Positions 1 to 11,710 are shown, counted from the stretch's first letter. The stretch is 21,808 bases of DNA from Deltaproteobacteria bacterium (GCA_021799555.1 JAJZAG010000022.1:1-21808), one strand, 5' to 3'. Numbers and translations are program-made. The notes: generated from the letters alone by a model not told the origin.

Positions 1-1
1 A

Positions 2-568
2 GACGACGAGTTCGCGAAAGATCAAGGCGATTGCAAGGATTTGGCGGAACTGCGCGCCAAGGTGCGCGAGGAACTCGAAAAGCGCGCCCGCGAGGAAGCC
101 GACTCGCGCGCACGCCAGGGACTCCTTGATCTCGTGATCGAACGCAACCCGGTCGAGCTGCCGGAATCGCTGGTCGTGCGCGAGCAGCGCGCGATGGAGC
201 AGGAGTTGCACAACACGCTCGAGGCAGGAGGAATTCCGCACGAGCAGGTTGAGGAAAGGGTCAAGGCTTCCGCCGAGGAACTGAAGCAGCGCGCCGAGAA
301 GCGCGCGCGCACGGCGCTGATCGTTGACGCGATCGCCGACCAGGAGAAAATCGAGGTCAGCGACGAGGAAATTGGCGACCGAATCGCGGCGATCGTGACG
401 CAATCGGGGCGTAATCGCGATCGGGCGGCGGAATTTTACCGCGAGGAATCAAACCGCGAGGGATTGCGCATCACCATGCGGCGCGAAAAAGCAATGGATC
501 TAGTCATGGCGCGCGCACAACGCGATGATGCCGGTGCGGGCGGCTCTGAAAGCACGCCAGAGGCGTGA
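2..568 (+). CDS. tig: Trigger factor, C-terminal part (5' truncated by window edge)
   Basis: Trigger factor is a ribosome-bound chaperone and peptidyl-prolyl isomerase that shields nascent chains. The reading frame is open from the first bases (DDEFAKD...), so the true start lies upstream of the window and only about 188 C-terminal residues are present. They correspond to the end of the PPIase domain and the helical C-terminal chaperone domain. Visible marks are the charged helix around LAELRAKVREELEKRA, the motif ERNPVELPESLVVREQ and the late segment VSDEEIGDRIAAI, all typical of the family. The sequence ends in a Gly/Ser/Glu-rich tail. A TTG codon at 41 is inside the gene and is not a start. 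The downstream neighbour clpP, then clpX and lon, is the usual tig-clpP-clpX-lon arrangement, which supports the assignment. The N-terminal ribosome-binding domain cannot be checked here. Confidence 0.93.
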   Translation, partial: DDEFAKDQGDCKDLAELRAKVREELEKRAREEADSRARQGLLDLVIERNPVELPESLVVREQRAMEQELHNTLEAGGIPHEQVEERVKASAEELKQRAEKRARTALIVDAIADQEKIEVSDEEIGDRIAAIVTQSGRNRDRAAEFYREESNREGLRITMRREKAMDLVMARAQRDDAGAGGSESTPEA

Positions 569-605
569 GTCAAGTCTCCAAACGGTTTTTGAAAATTACG
601 GGACG

Positions 606-634
606 TTGCTCAAATATTGCGGAGCGGATACAAT
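606..634 (+). promoter_or_regulatory. Candidate sigma-70-type promoter of clpP
   Basis: TTGCTC at 606-611 and TACAAT at 629-634 are separated by 17 bases, the optimal spacing for a housekeeping promoter. The site lies in the 127-base gap between tig and clpP. Initiation near 641 would give a leader of about 55 bases before the clpP ATG. It would let clpP-clpX be transcribed apart from tig. This is pattern matching only, with no experimental support. Confidence 0.5.
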
Positions 635-695
635 CTGATGGCGTCAGCGGCCGTTTCCGATCACCAGAGCGCAGGCTGCGACGCGGCTCCGGTTT

Positions 696-1292
696 ATGAG
701 CAACTTGGTACCGATCGTCGTCGAACAAACGGGCCGCGGTGAACGCGCCTACGACATCTACTCTCGCCTGCTCAAAGATCGCATTATTTTCCTTGGCACC
801 CCGGTCAACGGAGACGTTGCCAACCTGATTACGGCACAGTTCCTGTTCCTCGAATCCGAAGATCCGGAAAAAGAGATCAATTTCTACATAAACTCGCCCG
901 GCGGAGAAGTTACCGCCGGCATGGCGATTTACGACACGATGCAATTCATCAAGCCTCCCGTCTCTACGCTGTGCTTGGGCCAGGCTGCGAGTATGTCGGC
1001 GCTGTTGCTGGCCGCAGGCGAAAAAGGCCGGCGCTACGCGCTGCCCCATTCGCGCGTGCTGATGCATCAGCCGCATGGCGGCGCGCAGGGGCAAGCGGCG
1101 GATATCGACATCCAGGCCCGCGAGATTCTGCGCGCGCGCGAAGATATGAACACAATTCTGGCGCGTCATACCGGCCAGAATATCAAGAAGATTGAGAAGG
1201 ATACGGACCGCGATTTCATCCTTACTCCGGCACAAGCGGTTGAATACGGAGTGATTGATGAGGTAATCGTTAGCCGGAGGCCCTCCAAGTGA
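696..1292 (+). CDS. clpP: ATP-dependent Clp protease proteolytic subunit ClpP
   Basis: ClpP is the serine peptidase of the ClpXP protease, a cytoplasmic double heptamer that degrades proteins unfolded by ClpX. The protein has 198 aa, the normal length. The catalytic triad is visible as Ser99 in GQAASMSALL, His124 in RVLMHQPHGG and Asp173 in DTDRDFIL. The spacing of 25 and 49 residues matches E. coli ClpP. The conserved segments FYINSPGG (oxyanion region) and IYDTMQFIKPPV are present. The ATG at 696 follows no strong Shine-Dalgarno sequence, but the N-terminus MSNLVPIVVEQTGRGERAYD is exactly that of the family. clpX starts 16 bases after the stop, so the two genes form an operon. Nothing is unusual about the gene. 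Confidence 0.98.
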   Translation: MSNLVPIVVEQTGRGERAYDIYSRLLKDRIIFLGTPVNGDVANLITAQFLFLESEDPEKEINFYINSPGGEVTAGMAIYDTMQFIKPPVSTLCLGQAASMSALLLAAGEKGRRYALPHSRVLMHQPHGGAQGQAADIDIQAREILRAREDMNTILARHTGQNIKKIEKDTDRDFILTPAQAVEYGVIDEVIVSRRPSK

Positions 1293-1308
1293 ACCGCGGG
1301 AGGCAGTG

Positions 1309-2559
<1,251 letters not shown>

Positions 2560-2586
2560 CGCCAGGGAGTCTCGAGACACATACAG

Positions 2587-5061
<2,475 letters not shown>

Positions 5062-5150
5062 CAGGGCGGGATCAACAGGAGCGCCGTAGGGCCGTGTAAC
5101 AATCGCGGCGGCGGCCAAACTTGCGGCCATGCGCCGCGTGGGACAGAGCC

Positions 5151-5468
5151 ATGACCAAGGCCGAACTAATTGAAGCGTTATCCAACAAGCTTCCACTTCC
5201 AAGGGCTGACGCCGAGCGAGCCATCAATATCGTCCTGGACGACATTATTGCCGCTCTGAAAACCGGGGACCGCGTCAATATCTCCGGCTTCGGAACGTTT
5301 TCCGCCTCGACCCGTCAGGCGCGCGCGGGCCGAAACCCCAAGACCGGAGAAGCGATCCAGATCGCAGCCAGCCGCTCGGCGAAGTTCAAGCCCGGCAAGC
5401 AGATGAAGGATTCCCTCAACGAGGGTATCGAGGGCGCCGCACCGGCTACTCCGGGCAGTGGCTCCTGA
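5151..5468 (+). CDS. hup: HU/IHF-family histone-like DNA-binding protein
   Basis: HU proteins are small dimeric nucleoid proteins that bend and compact DNA. The 105-aa product begins MTKAELIEALSNKL, a classic HU N-terminus. It contains the dimer core SGFGTFSAS and the beta-arm tip motif GRNPKTGE that carries the DNA-intercalating proline. The usual protein ends near residue 92 (KPGKQMKDSLN). Here a short Gly/Ala/Ser-rich tail follows. A longer frame reaches back to a TTG at 5121, but the ATG at 5151 gives the exact family start. The gene lies 89 bases after lon, a common lon-hup order, and is followed by an intrinsic terminator. IHF alpha or beta is possible, but the residues around the arm look more HU-like. 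That choice is an inference. Confidence 0.93.
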   Translation: MTKAELIEALSNKLPLPRADAERAINIVLDDIIAALKTGDRVNISGFGTFSASTRQARAGRNPKTGEAIQIAASRSAKFKPGKQMKDSLNEGIEGAAPATPGSGS

Positions 5469-5514
5469 GTCCGCGAAGCTGCCAGCCTGGATCGAGATTC
5501 AGTAGTGTGAAAGT

Positions 5515-5538
5515 CCCGCTCCCAACGGGCGGGCTTTT
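5515..5538 (+). terminator. Intrinsic terminator after the HU gene
   Basis: The arms CCCGCTC and GGGCGGG (7 bp with one T-G pair) enclose a 5-base loop, CCAAC, and are followed by CTTTTT. This is a textbook rho-independent terminator, 46 bases beyond the HU stop codon. It closes the proteostasis operon just before the tRNA gene. Confidence 0.85.
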
Positions 5539-5549
5539 TCATTCGCAAC

Positions 5550-5624
5550 GGGCGGTTAGCTCAGTGGTAGAGCATCGGCCTTACAAGCCGGGGGTCGCAG
5601 GTTCGAAACCTGCACCGCCCACCA
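5550..5624 (+). tRNA. tRNA-Val (anticodon UAC)
   Basis: A full cloverleaf can be folded by eye. The acceptor stem is GGGCGGT/ACCGCCC, the D-arm is GCTC-AGTGGTA-GAGC and the anticodon stem is TCGGC/GCCGG with loop CTTACAA. The anticodon is therefore TAC, which reads GTA and probably other Val codons. The variable loop has five bases, and the T-arm is GCAGG-TTCGAAA-CCTGC. The discriminator A and the CCA end are encoded in the DNA. The gene lies 11 bases behind the HU terminator, so it must have its own promoter or depend on read-through. No integrase or duplicated 3' end was seen, so it does not look like an occupied attachment site. Confidence 0.97.
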
Positions 5625-5664
5625 ATAGGAATCCAGTATCTAAGAACGATTTTCCGCGAAGGGC

Positions 5665-5687
5665 ATCGGAGACTGCGGCCGATTTTT
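5665..5687 (+). terminator. Weak candidate terminator after tRNA-Val
   Basis: ATCGG (5665-5669) can pair with CCGAT (5679-5683) across a 9-base loop, and five T residues follow. The stem is only 5 bp, so it is marginal. The position 40 bases after the tRNA fits a transcript end. Confidence 0.3.
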
Positions 5688-5703
5688 GGAACAAAATCGC
5701 CGA

Positions 5704-5934
5704 TTAGAGACCGCTCGCGGCCGAGTCCGCGCGAAGGCGACGCAGCACTTCCCTGTCTCGCTCAAGGTGGCGACGCTCCTGCTCGAACGCTTGGAGTACC
5801 GCATCATAGACGGGTTGATCTGCGGCATTGGCGACTCGTTCGGGGTGATCGTCGGCACCGCCTTCTCGGACGCGCTCGATCAGTTCGGCATCACGCTCGC
5901 TGTGAGCGGCGTTTGAGGCCTTCCGAGGATTACC
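5704..5934 (-). other. Open frame with protein-like composition but no start codon (downstream one)
   Basis: Between TGA at 5937-5935 and TAA at 5706-5704 the minus strand has a 76-codon open frame. It reads like a soluble charged helical protein: AAHSERDAELIERVREG, then VYDAVLQAFEQERRHLER, then REVLRRLRADSAASGL. It lacks ATG, GTG or TTG near its beginning, and no family is recognised. It is in the same frame as the open frame at 5950-6213, separated only by two in-frame TGA codons. It may be a decayed 3' part of a gene, a gene with a non-standard start, or chance. The helical, Glu/Arg-rich composition and GC-rich third positions favour a coding origin. This is an inference. Confidence 0.35.
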
Positions 5935-5949
5935 TCACGTCTGGGTCGG

Positions 5950-6213
5950 TCAGTTTTCACCCCCGTGACACTCCTCGCATATCGCTTTATCGAAACAGTC
6001 GCCGACCGAGACCATCGACGGCCGCACCGCTGCTTCCTGGCAGTGCTTGCCGAAACCAATCGATTTGCCGACGGTGCGACGCAGCCGCCGAAAGGCATAC
6101 TCAAACGAACGCTCGATAATTACTTTGCACGCTTCTTTGGTACGATTTTGACCCGCATGCGCGTTAGAGCCTTTGATATGGCGGCCCGCGATTTGAGATG
6201 TCGGATTTTCGAA
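5950..6213 (-). other. Open frame overlapping the hemerythrin 3' end, protein-like but start-less
   Basis: The minus strand frame from 6213 down to TGA at 5952-5950 is open for 87 codons. It is shifted by two bases relative to the hemerythrin gene, whose last 94 bases it overlaps. Readable segments are GRHIKGSNAHAGQNRTKEA, then VIIERSFEYAFRRLRRTVGK, then a Cys-rich end with FDKAICEECHGGEN. There is no standard start until a GTG and an ATG late in the frame, so as it stands it cannot encode the whole stretch from its own start. A frameshift joining it to the hemerythrin gene would give one longer protein with a C-terminal extension. No known domain is recognised. Confidence 0.35.
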
Positions 6214-6728
6214 TCAGCCCGTGGCGCTGATTGCTTTGCCATGACGCGCTTTCCCCGCGGTCTGCCGGCTTCGTGTATGGTTTTCTTGGTCTTTCGGGCA
6301 TGCATGCGCGCTTTCGCGATAGCATTGACCTGTTGGGCTGGCAAAACTTCCAATACTACGGCCATGCCGTCACGCTCGCCGATGTGGGGAAGGAGATCGC
6401 TGACCAGTTGCAAAGCTCGCTCAGACTCGTCGGGTGTGAACTCTTCGGATTCGCCTAGCTCGGCAAGCGCACGTGTCGCGGCGAGTGTCTGTTCGTGCTC
6501 AGCCTGCAGCCGATCGACGTACTCGTCCCCGTAGAGTGCGGTCAGAGCAGGATACAGCGCTTCACCCTCATAGAAGAAGTGCGGTCCGGCCGTGTCGGCC
6601 AGATCACTTATCCGTTGTTGGATTTCCTCGGAGTCGCCTAGCTCTATTGCACTCCGAAGCGCTAACAGGATGTCGCGGAGCTGGCGATGTTCCTCGCGAA
6701 AGTCTTCCAGAAAGCTATTTGATGGCAT
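6120..6728 (-). CDS. Hemerythrin (HHE) domain protein
   Basis: The N-terminal 135 residues form a four-helix hemerythrin-like domain that in this family binds a di-iron centre for oxygen sensing, binding or iron handling. Numbered from the ATG at 6728, the ligand pattern is visible as His14, His50-x3-Glu54, His78 and His115-x4-Asp120. A longer frame starts at 6743, but GGGAGAA lies 7 bases before the ATG at 6728, which decides the start. The domain is followed by about 65 very basic residues (for example MRVKIVPKKRAK at the end). This tail is longer than in most small hemerythrins and overlaps another open frame, so it could be the result of a frameshift. The upstream neighbour on the same strand is a DksA-like gene 90 bases away. 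The substrate and signalling role are unknown. Confidence 0.85.
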   Translation of the reverse strand: MPSNSFLEDFREEHRQLRDILLALRSAIELGDSEEIQQRISDLADTAGPHFFYEGEALYPALTALYGDEYVDRLQAEHEQTLAATRALAELGESEEFTPDESERALQLVSDLLPHIGERDGMAVVLEVLPAQQVNAIAKARMHARKTKKTIHEAGRPRGKRVMAKQSAPRADSKIRHLKSRAAISKALTRMRVKIVPKKRAK

Positions 6729-6818
6729 CTGTGGTTCTCCCAATCTTTCGACTTTGTTATTTTCGCATTGCTGATTTCAGCGTCCTCGGCGAGCCGGACC
6801 TGCGAAATCACCCCGATC

Positions 6819-7391
6819 TCAGCGTTTGCGCCGCTTGGGCGGTCGAGGGGAGCGTTTCACGGGGGAGGGCGTTGCGGGAGGGGCAGGAATCAAAGTTTCT
6901 CCCGCTACTTCCGAGGGATTTACTTCCGGCAACTCGAGAAGATCTTCCCTACCGAGCGACTCAACCATCCCCTCGGGCACGTTCCATCGATTCATGAATT
7001 CGTCGCTTACCGTGCCTTCGATACGCTCCGGACCGTGGATACGCTCGCAGTTGGCGCAATACTGCGCAAATGGGAGCGCGCGGATACGCGAAAGTTCGAT
7101 TTCGCGCTTGCACTTTGTGCAGATCCCGTACTTATTGGCGTCGAGCCGCTCGAAAGCTGCATGGATCGCAGCGAGCCTATCCTCGCTTCTGGCGATTAAA
7201 TCCGCGTGCAACTCAAGCTCCTCCGCCACACGCGCGTCCTCGAGCGTATCGCGTGGGTCGCTGAGCGCATCGCTGGCCTGGTCTCGCCGCAGTTCCTGAA
7301 CACGCGCCAGTTCCTTTTCGCGCAGGTGTGACAGAAAATTACGGAGAACTGTGTTCCGCCGAGATCCTTCCGGGTTCGTTTCTGATGGCAT
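6819..7391 (-). CDS. DksA/TraR-family zinc-finger protein with C-terminal extension
   Basis: DksA/TraR proteins bind in the secondary channel of RNA polymerase and, often with ppGpp, reprogramme transcription under starvation. The 190-aa product has an N-terminal helical, coiled-coil-like region (about 15-85) and a four-cysteine zinc finger with Cys91, Cys94, Cys112 and Cys115. The motif CTKCKREIELSRIRALP leading to CANC is typical of the family. About 70 residues follow, ending in a Pro/Lys/Arg-rich tail (SPRPPKRRKR), which classical DksA lacks. The acidic tip of the helical hairpin (SDPRDTLEDA region) could play the role of the DxxDxA tip of DksA, but this is an inference. A paralogue-type stress regulator is more likely than the housekeeping DksA. 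The start at 7391 has only a weak ribosome-binding site. Confidence 0.85.
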   Translation of the reverse strand: MPSETNPEGSRRNTVLRNFLSHLREKELARVQELRRDQASDALSDPRDTLEDARVAEELELHADLIARSEDRLAAIHAAFERLDANKYGICTKCKREIELSRIRALPFAQYCANCERIHGPERIEGTVSDEFMNRWNVPEGMVESLGREDLLELPEVNPSEVAGETLIPAPPATPSPVKRSPRPPKRRKR

Positions 7392-7572
7392 CGAATCACT
7401 CGATTTTCATTTCAGTTGCAATACTCATGGTGCACGGCCGATGCCAACAAAAGCTTCGAATTCATTGAGCGACATTGTTTCAGATCGCACCATCGAAGAG
7501 CCGACTTGTGACCTTTCGCATCAACCCGAGCCTCCGACGTAATTTGGAGGGTGTGGCGTCAGTTAGGTTTGT

Positions 7573-7977
7573 CTAATGGTGGCGGCCACGGCTTCGGACT
7601 CGCGCGGCTTGCGGCTTGGTCGGATGGCTTACTCCAGTCAGACGGCGCGGCAGCTTACGCGTTGACATCGTGCGTAACTGTTTGCGGAGGCTATCGGCGT
7701 CGATATCGAACGTATTGCAAAGCGTTTCAAACGCGAACGGGCCGATATCGTTACGGTTTTCGATCCAAGCCTTGGCTTCGTCGAACTTCCGGCGGGAAGC
7801 CGTCCGCGTCGCATTCATGTTGGCCAGATAGCAGCGAATGCCGTCTTCCAGAACGGCAAACATCAGCGTGCGCGGACCATCGGCCGGGCGTCGCGACCCG
7901 ACGATGTCATAGTACTGCTGGCCGAGGAGATCGCCGTATGCGCCAATTTCGTCAGAATTTCTGTTGGGATTGTTCAT
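7573..7977 (-). CDS. Small uncharacterised protein
   Basis: This 134-aa soluble protein has no signal peptide or membrane segment. The start is taken at the ATG at 7977 (MNNPNRNSDEIGAYGD). The longer frame to 8037 adds a Cys/Arg-rich stretch that looks non-coding. The central part, DGIRCYLANMNATRTASRRKFDEAKAWI, leads to FAFETLCNTFDIDADSLRKQL. From memory this order resembles a small family of unnamed bacterial proteins with a pattern RR.F.EA..WI, then FE.LC..L..D...LR. I cannot name the family or a function. The last 25 residues are basic and poorly structured. It lies 181 bases upstream of the DksA-like gene on the same strand, so it may belong to the same stress-related group. Confidence 0.7.
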   Translation of the reverse strand: MNNPNRNSDEIGAYGDLLGQQYYDIVGSRRPADGPRTLMFAVLEDGIRCYLANMNATRTASRRKFDEAKAWIENRNDIGPFAFETLCNTFDIDADSLRKQLRTMSTRKLPRRLTGVSHPTKPQAARVRSRGRHH

Positions 7978-8609
7978 ATGCGCCTCCGCAGCGAATGCTA
8001 GCACCATCCGTGCCGTGCAACGGTGTCGAGATTTCACTTGTGGCTAATTGCAATGTCACGGAGCTGGGATCAGGCCGAGCGATCGGGTAAGAGCGGAGGA
8101 CGGGCAGGTTTCGTGCTGACGGAAATCGGATGATTCTCGATTGGCAACGACGCCCCGGTCTTCGGATAATCGAAACGGCGCTGCCGGTCACGATGTCATC
8201 GGTCTGCCTCGACGCACTGCTCTGGTATTTTGCGATTTGGCTGAACGGCGAAGCGTCCGTGCCTCCGCCGATCGCGTCCATATAAGGCCGTCCATAGATT
8301 ACATCGGGAAACTCTCCGAATCATCTGCGGGGGAGGAGCGCGTCGGTAGCTCAGCCGAGCCGCGCGGCGACAAGGCACTATCTGCAGCCAGAATAGCAGG
8401 AACAGGAGGCGGCAGGCGGCTCGAAGCTGCATTTCCGGGATAAGTCGGGTTGGCTTCGCTCGGACGCACTTTATCGCTCGGGAAATGTTACGATCGGGTG
8501 CAGGTTGGCGCGCAGCGAGCCGTCAAGCTTCATGCGATAGTCAAAGACGAATCTCGTGTAAGCTTCAACTCGATATTTAACACATGGTTCGCTTTTTCCG
8601 AGGAAGGCG
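7978..8609. other. Intergenic region of about 630 bases, no convincing gene
   Basis: It separates a minus-strand gene from a plus-strand gene, so it should hold divergent promoters. Open frames here (8141-8443 on plus, 7952-8281 and 8196-8432 on minus) have no ribosome-binding site, an odd Arg/Ser-rich composition and no recognisable motif. I see no strong promoter match, repeat or RNA fold. Confidence 0.5.
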
Positions 8610-10268
8610 ATGAGCGAAGCTCCCGACACATTAACTCCTGGCGGACCGCGCGATATGAACCTGCTCCCTGAAGTCGTCCGCGCGATGATGCAACCGGGTT
8701 TCTATCCTGAAGGTACCAGTAAAGTTGAACTCCGGCAGACGCACATTTCGTACGTCTTTCTCACCGATGATTCCGTCTACAAGGTGAAGAAGCCGGTGCG
8801 GTTCCCGTTTCTCGATTTTGTCGATTTGGACAGGCGTGGCTTTTTTTGCGCTGAAGAGGTGCGCCTCAACTCACGGCTCTCGCAGGGCTTGTACTTCGGC
8901 GCATTTGCAATTTTGAGGCGCGACGGCCGCATCGTCCTCGGACCCAGGGTCGAGCATAGTCATCCCGAGGCGGTTGAATACGCGATCAAGATGCGTCGGC
9001 TTCAAGACGATCGAATGCTGGACCGCCTTATCGCCAGACACCTCGTTGATGCCCGCCATATCAGGTCGATCGCAGAACGAATCGCGCAATTCCATGCGAG
9101 CGCACAGGCGAGCGCCGCACAGACCTATGGTTCGGCGGTCTCGTTGTGGCGCGCCATGACCTCGGAGCTCGCCCAGTACGAACGATTCGTTGGCAAAACT
9201 CTCAATCGAGAGCAATTCGTGACTATCGATGAGTTTTGCCGAGCCTTCATCGCTTCTCACTGGGGGATGCTTGACGTTCGGGCGCGAGACGGGCGCGTGC
9301 GCGAAGGTCACGGCGATCTGCGCGCAGAACACATCTGTCTCGAAAACGGCGCTATCGAGATTATCGATTGCGTCGAGTTCAGCGAAGCCTTGCGCTACAG
9401 CGACGTGGCGTCGGAGATCGCGTTTTTAGCGATGGACCTTGATCGGCTGAGAGCGGCGCCGCTGGCACAGCAATTAGTTGAGGCCTATGCCGAAATCACG
9501 CACGACGAAGATCTGCCGATATTGGTGCCGTTCTACAAATGTTGCCGCGCATCCGTGCGCGGAAAAGTCGAGAGCCTGAGAAGCCTCGCGCGAGAGGTCG
9601 GGCTGGAAGAGCGCGAGCGAGCCAATCAACTAGCGCACAGCCACTTCGCTCTCGCGAGCGGTTACGCTCAAATCGGCGCTCCGGCTTTGATTGTGGTTTG
9701 CGGTCTTTCGGGCGCCGGCAAATCCACGGTGGCTCGGTTGCTGCAACATCGAACCGGGTTCAAAATCCTGAATTCGGATAAGGTGCGTAAGCATCTGGCC
9801 GGGGTTTCGCTGAGCGAGCATCCGCGCAGGGCTTACCGAGAAGGCATTTACTCCGATGCTTTTTCAAAACTCACCTACGACGCGATGCACGCTCAGGCTG
9901 AGAATCTGCTGAACAGTGGCTGCGGCGCGATCATCGACGCCAGTTTCAAGTCATCGGCTAATAGGCTCAAGATGTTTACTGCCGCGGCCAAGCTGAGGCT
10001 ACCCGTCATCTTCGTTGAGTGCGTCGTCAGCATCGAAGAGGCTCATCGCCGGTTGAAGCGGCGTGCGGAGGCGGTTGATGAAGCGTCGGACGCGACCGTG
10101 GAAATCCACGAATTACAGCGTGGCGAGTTCGAACCGATCACGGAGATTCCAGCGCCGAATCACGTCACGATCGATACCGGACGCGAGAGCCCCGAACAGA
10201 TCGTTTTCCAGATAGAAGCCGCGTTGCGGCGCTTGCGGCAAGCGATCCGTGCCGGGAAAGAGAGATAA
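8610..10268 (+). CDS. Fusion of aminoglycoside-phosphotransferase-like kinase domain and P-loop ATPase/kinase domain
   Basis: The 552-aa protein has two parts. Residues about 30-330 resemble the APH/choline-kinase fold, with the catalytic-loop motif HGDLRAEHICLENG starting at His234, followed by IIDCVEFSEALRYSD. Residues about 355-545 form a P-loop kinase-like domain with Walker A GLSGAGKST at 365-373 and later REGIYSDAF and AIIDASFKS segments. This architecture is known as bifunctional aminoglycoside phosphotransferase/ATP-binding protein. The mycobacterial member Rv2004c belongs to the DosR dormancy regulon. The natural substrate is not known, and the name does not imply antibiotic resistance. 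The ATG at 8610 has GAGGAAGG ending two bases upstream, which supports the start although the spacing is short. The next gene starts 59 bases downstream on the same strand. Confidence 0.85.
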   Translation: MSEAPDTLTPGGPRDMNLLPEVVRAMMQPGFYPEGTSKVELRQTHISYVFLTDDSVYKVKKPVRFPFLDFVDLDRRGFFCAEEVRLNSRLSQGLYFGAFAILRRDGRIVLGPRVEHSHPEAVEYAIKMRRLQDDRMLDRLIARHLVDARHIRSIAERIAQFHASAQASAAQTYGSAVSLWRAMTSELAQYERFVGKTLNREQFVTIDEFCRAFIASHWGMLDVRARDGRVREGHGDLRAEHICLENGAIEIIDCVEFSEALRYSDVASEIAFLAMDLDRLRAAPLAQQLVEAYAEITHDEDLPILVPFYKCCRASVRGKVESLRSLAREVGLEERERANQLAHSHFALASGYAQIGAPALIVVCGLSGAGKSTVARLLQHRTGFKILNSDKVRKHLAGVSLSEHPRRAYREGIYSDAFSKLTYDAMHAQAENLLNSGCGAIIDASFKSSANRLKMFTAAAKLRLPVIFVECVVSIEEAHRRLKRRAEAVDEASDATVEIHELQRGEFEPITEIPAPNHVTIDTGRESPEQIVFQIEAALRRLRQAIRAGKER

Positions 10269-10327
10269 CCGGTTCGCCTCACAGACCAGCCGGCGCAACC
10301 GAGTCCACTACGATGAGGGGACTGCAT

Positions 10328-11638
10328 ATGTACGAGGCGGAATACAAATCTAAACTGACAACGCCGGAAGTTGCGGTGATGCTGATTCCGTCGCGTGGCA
10401 CTCTGTCGATGGGGATGGCCCTGAGTGAGCCGCCAGCGTTGCTCGAGGCGCTCGAGGCACGCGTCAAGAATGGCGGTATCGAGCACTTGCGCGTGTATTA
10501 CTCGCATTCGGTCGCGGCGGCGGCGCAAACAATCCTAAAATACCAATACATGGATGTGATCAAGCCCCATCCATTCTTTCCGACCGTCTTCGAACGGCTA
10601 CTGATGCAGAAGGGCCGTGCCGACGGCAAACAAGTCGTCTTTTACATGCCGGGCAACTTCAGCGCGATGCCCCGGATGCTCGCCGAAATCGGCATCGACG
10701 CATTTATCATGCAGGTCTCGCCGATGGACAAGGGCGGCTTCTTCAGTTGCGGAACCAACAGCGACTATACGATTCCGACCGCGCGCAGCGCCTCGCGGCT
10801 TATCGTCGAGGTGAATCCACGGATGCCGCGGGCCTTCGGCGACTGCGCGATCCACATCTCGGATGTTCTGGCAATCGTCGAGCACGAAAGCCCACTGACC
10901 GAATTGCCCATGCGCCCGCCTACCGAACTTGACCGGACGATCGGAAAATTTGTGGTGGAACTCGTGCCGGATCGCGCCACGCTGCAAGTCGGAATCGGCG
11001 GAGTACCCAACGCGGTGTGCTCCGAGCTGATCAATCACAAAGACCTCGGTATCCACACCGAGCTGATGACCCCTGCGGTGGCGGCGCTGATCAGGGCGGG
11101 CGCGGTGACCAACAAATACAAGAAAGTGCGCCGCTACAAGAACGTGTACACGTTCGCTGCTGGCGACCGGGAGCTTTACGATTTCATCGACGACAACTCG
11201 AGTATGGCAGTCTATCCAGTCGACTTCGTGAACGATCCGTACGTAATCGGCCAAAATGATAATATGATCTCGATTAGCGGCTTTCTCGAAGTTGGTCTCG
11301 ATGGAGAGGTTAATTCCGAAGCGGTCGGCGGAATGCAGTACAGCGCGCCCGGCGGCCAACTCGACTTCGTGCGCGGCGCACAACTATCGGCGGGGGGCAA
11401 ATCGATACTGACTGCCTATTCGACAGCGAAAGAGGGATCGGTATCGCGTATCGTTGCTAAAGTTAAAGGGCCAGCCACTGATCCGAGAGCCGAGACACAA
11501 TATATAGTAACAGAGAATGGGGTCGCCAATCTGCGCGGCAAATCAACTGCGCAGAGAGCCGAGGCGCTGATCGCAATCGCGCATCCCACATTCCGCAACG
11601 AATTAATCCAGCAAGCCAGGCAACTTGGATATCTGTGA
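10328..11638 (+). CDS. Acetyl-CoA hydrolase / 4-hydroxybutyrate CoA-transferase family protein
   Basis: Members of this family move CoA between acyl groups (acetyl-CoA with butyrate, 4-hydroxybutyrate or succinate) or hydrolyse acyl-CoA, through a glutamyl-CoA thioester intermediate. The 436-aa protein shows the family pattern of two similar halves. The catalytic glutamate is most likely Glu245 in GIHTELMTPAVAALI. Further marks are the glycine-rich LQVGIGGVPNAV just before it and GGMQYSAPGGQLDFVRGA near residue 340. An ATG at 10313 would add five residues, but GAGGGG sits 7 bases before the ATG at 10328, so that start is chosen. It probably shares a transcript with the APH/ATPase gene 59 bases upstream. 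Which acyl-CoA it uses cannot be told from the sequence. Confidence 0.88.
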   Translation: MYEAEYKSKLTTPEVAVMLIPSRGTLSMGMALSEPPALLEALEARVKNGGIEHLRVYYSHSVAAAAQTILKYQYMDVIKPHPFFPTVFERLLMQKGRADGKQVVFYMPGNFSAMPRMLAEIGIDAFIMQVSPMDKGGFFSCGTNSDYTIPTARSASRLIVEVNPRMPRAFGDCAIHISDVLAIVEHESPLTELPMRPPTELDRTIGKFVVELVPDRATLQVGIGGVPNAVCSELINHKDLGIHTELMTPAVAALIRAGAVTNKYKKVRRYKNVYTFAAGDRELYDFIDDNSSMAVYPVDFVNDPYVIGQNDNMISISGFLEVGLDGEVNSEAVGGMQYSAPGGQLDFVRGAQLSAGGKSILTAYSTAKEGSVSRIVAKVKGPATDPRAETQYIVTENGVANLRGKSTAQRAEALIAIAHPTFRNELIQQARQLGYL

Positions 11639-11710
11639 AGCGGACAGATTAAATGCTCAATCCGCACCGTTGCGTCGGCGCCGCGCTCGACGGGATTGAA
11701 AAATCGAATA

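Noticed and set aside
5550..5624. tRNA-Val as an integration site for a genomic island
   Set aside because: No integrase gene and no repeated tRNA 3' end were found downstream in this window.
5965..6534. Long plus-strand open frame opposite the hemerythrin gene
   Set aside because: It is the antisense shadow of a gene with clear ligand residues, has no ribosome-binding site and shows no recognisable motif.
10598..11383. 261-residue minus-strand open frame inside the CoA-transferase gene
   Set aside because: His/Arg/Asp-rich mirror of a well-conserved gene and without a plausible start.
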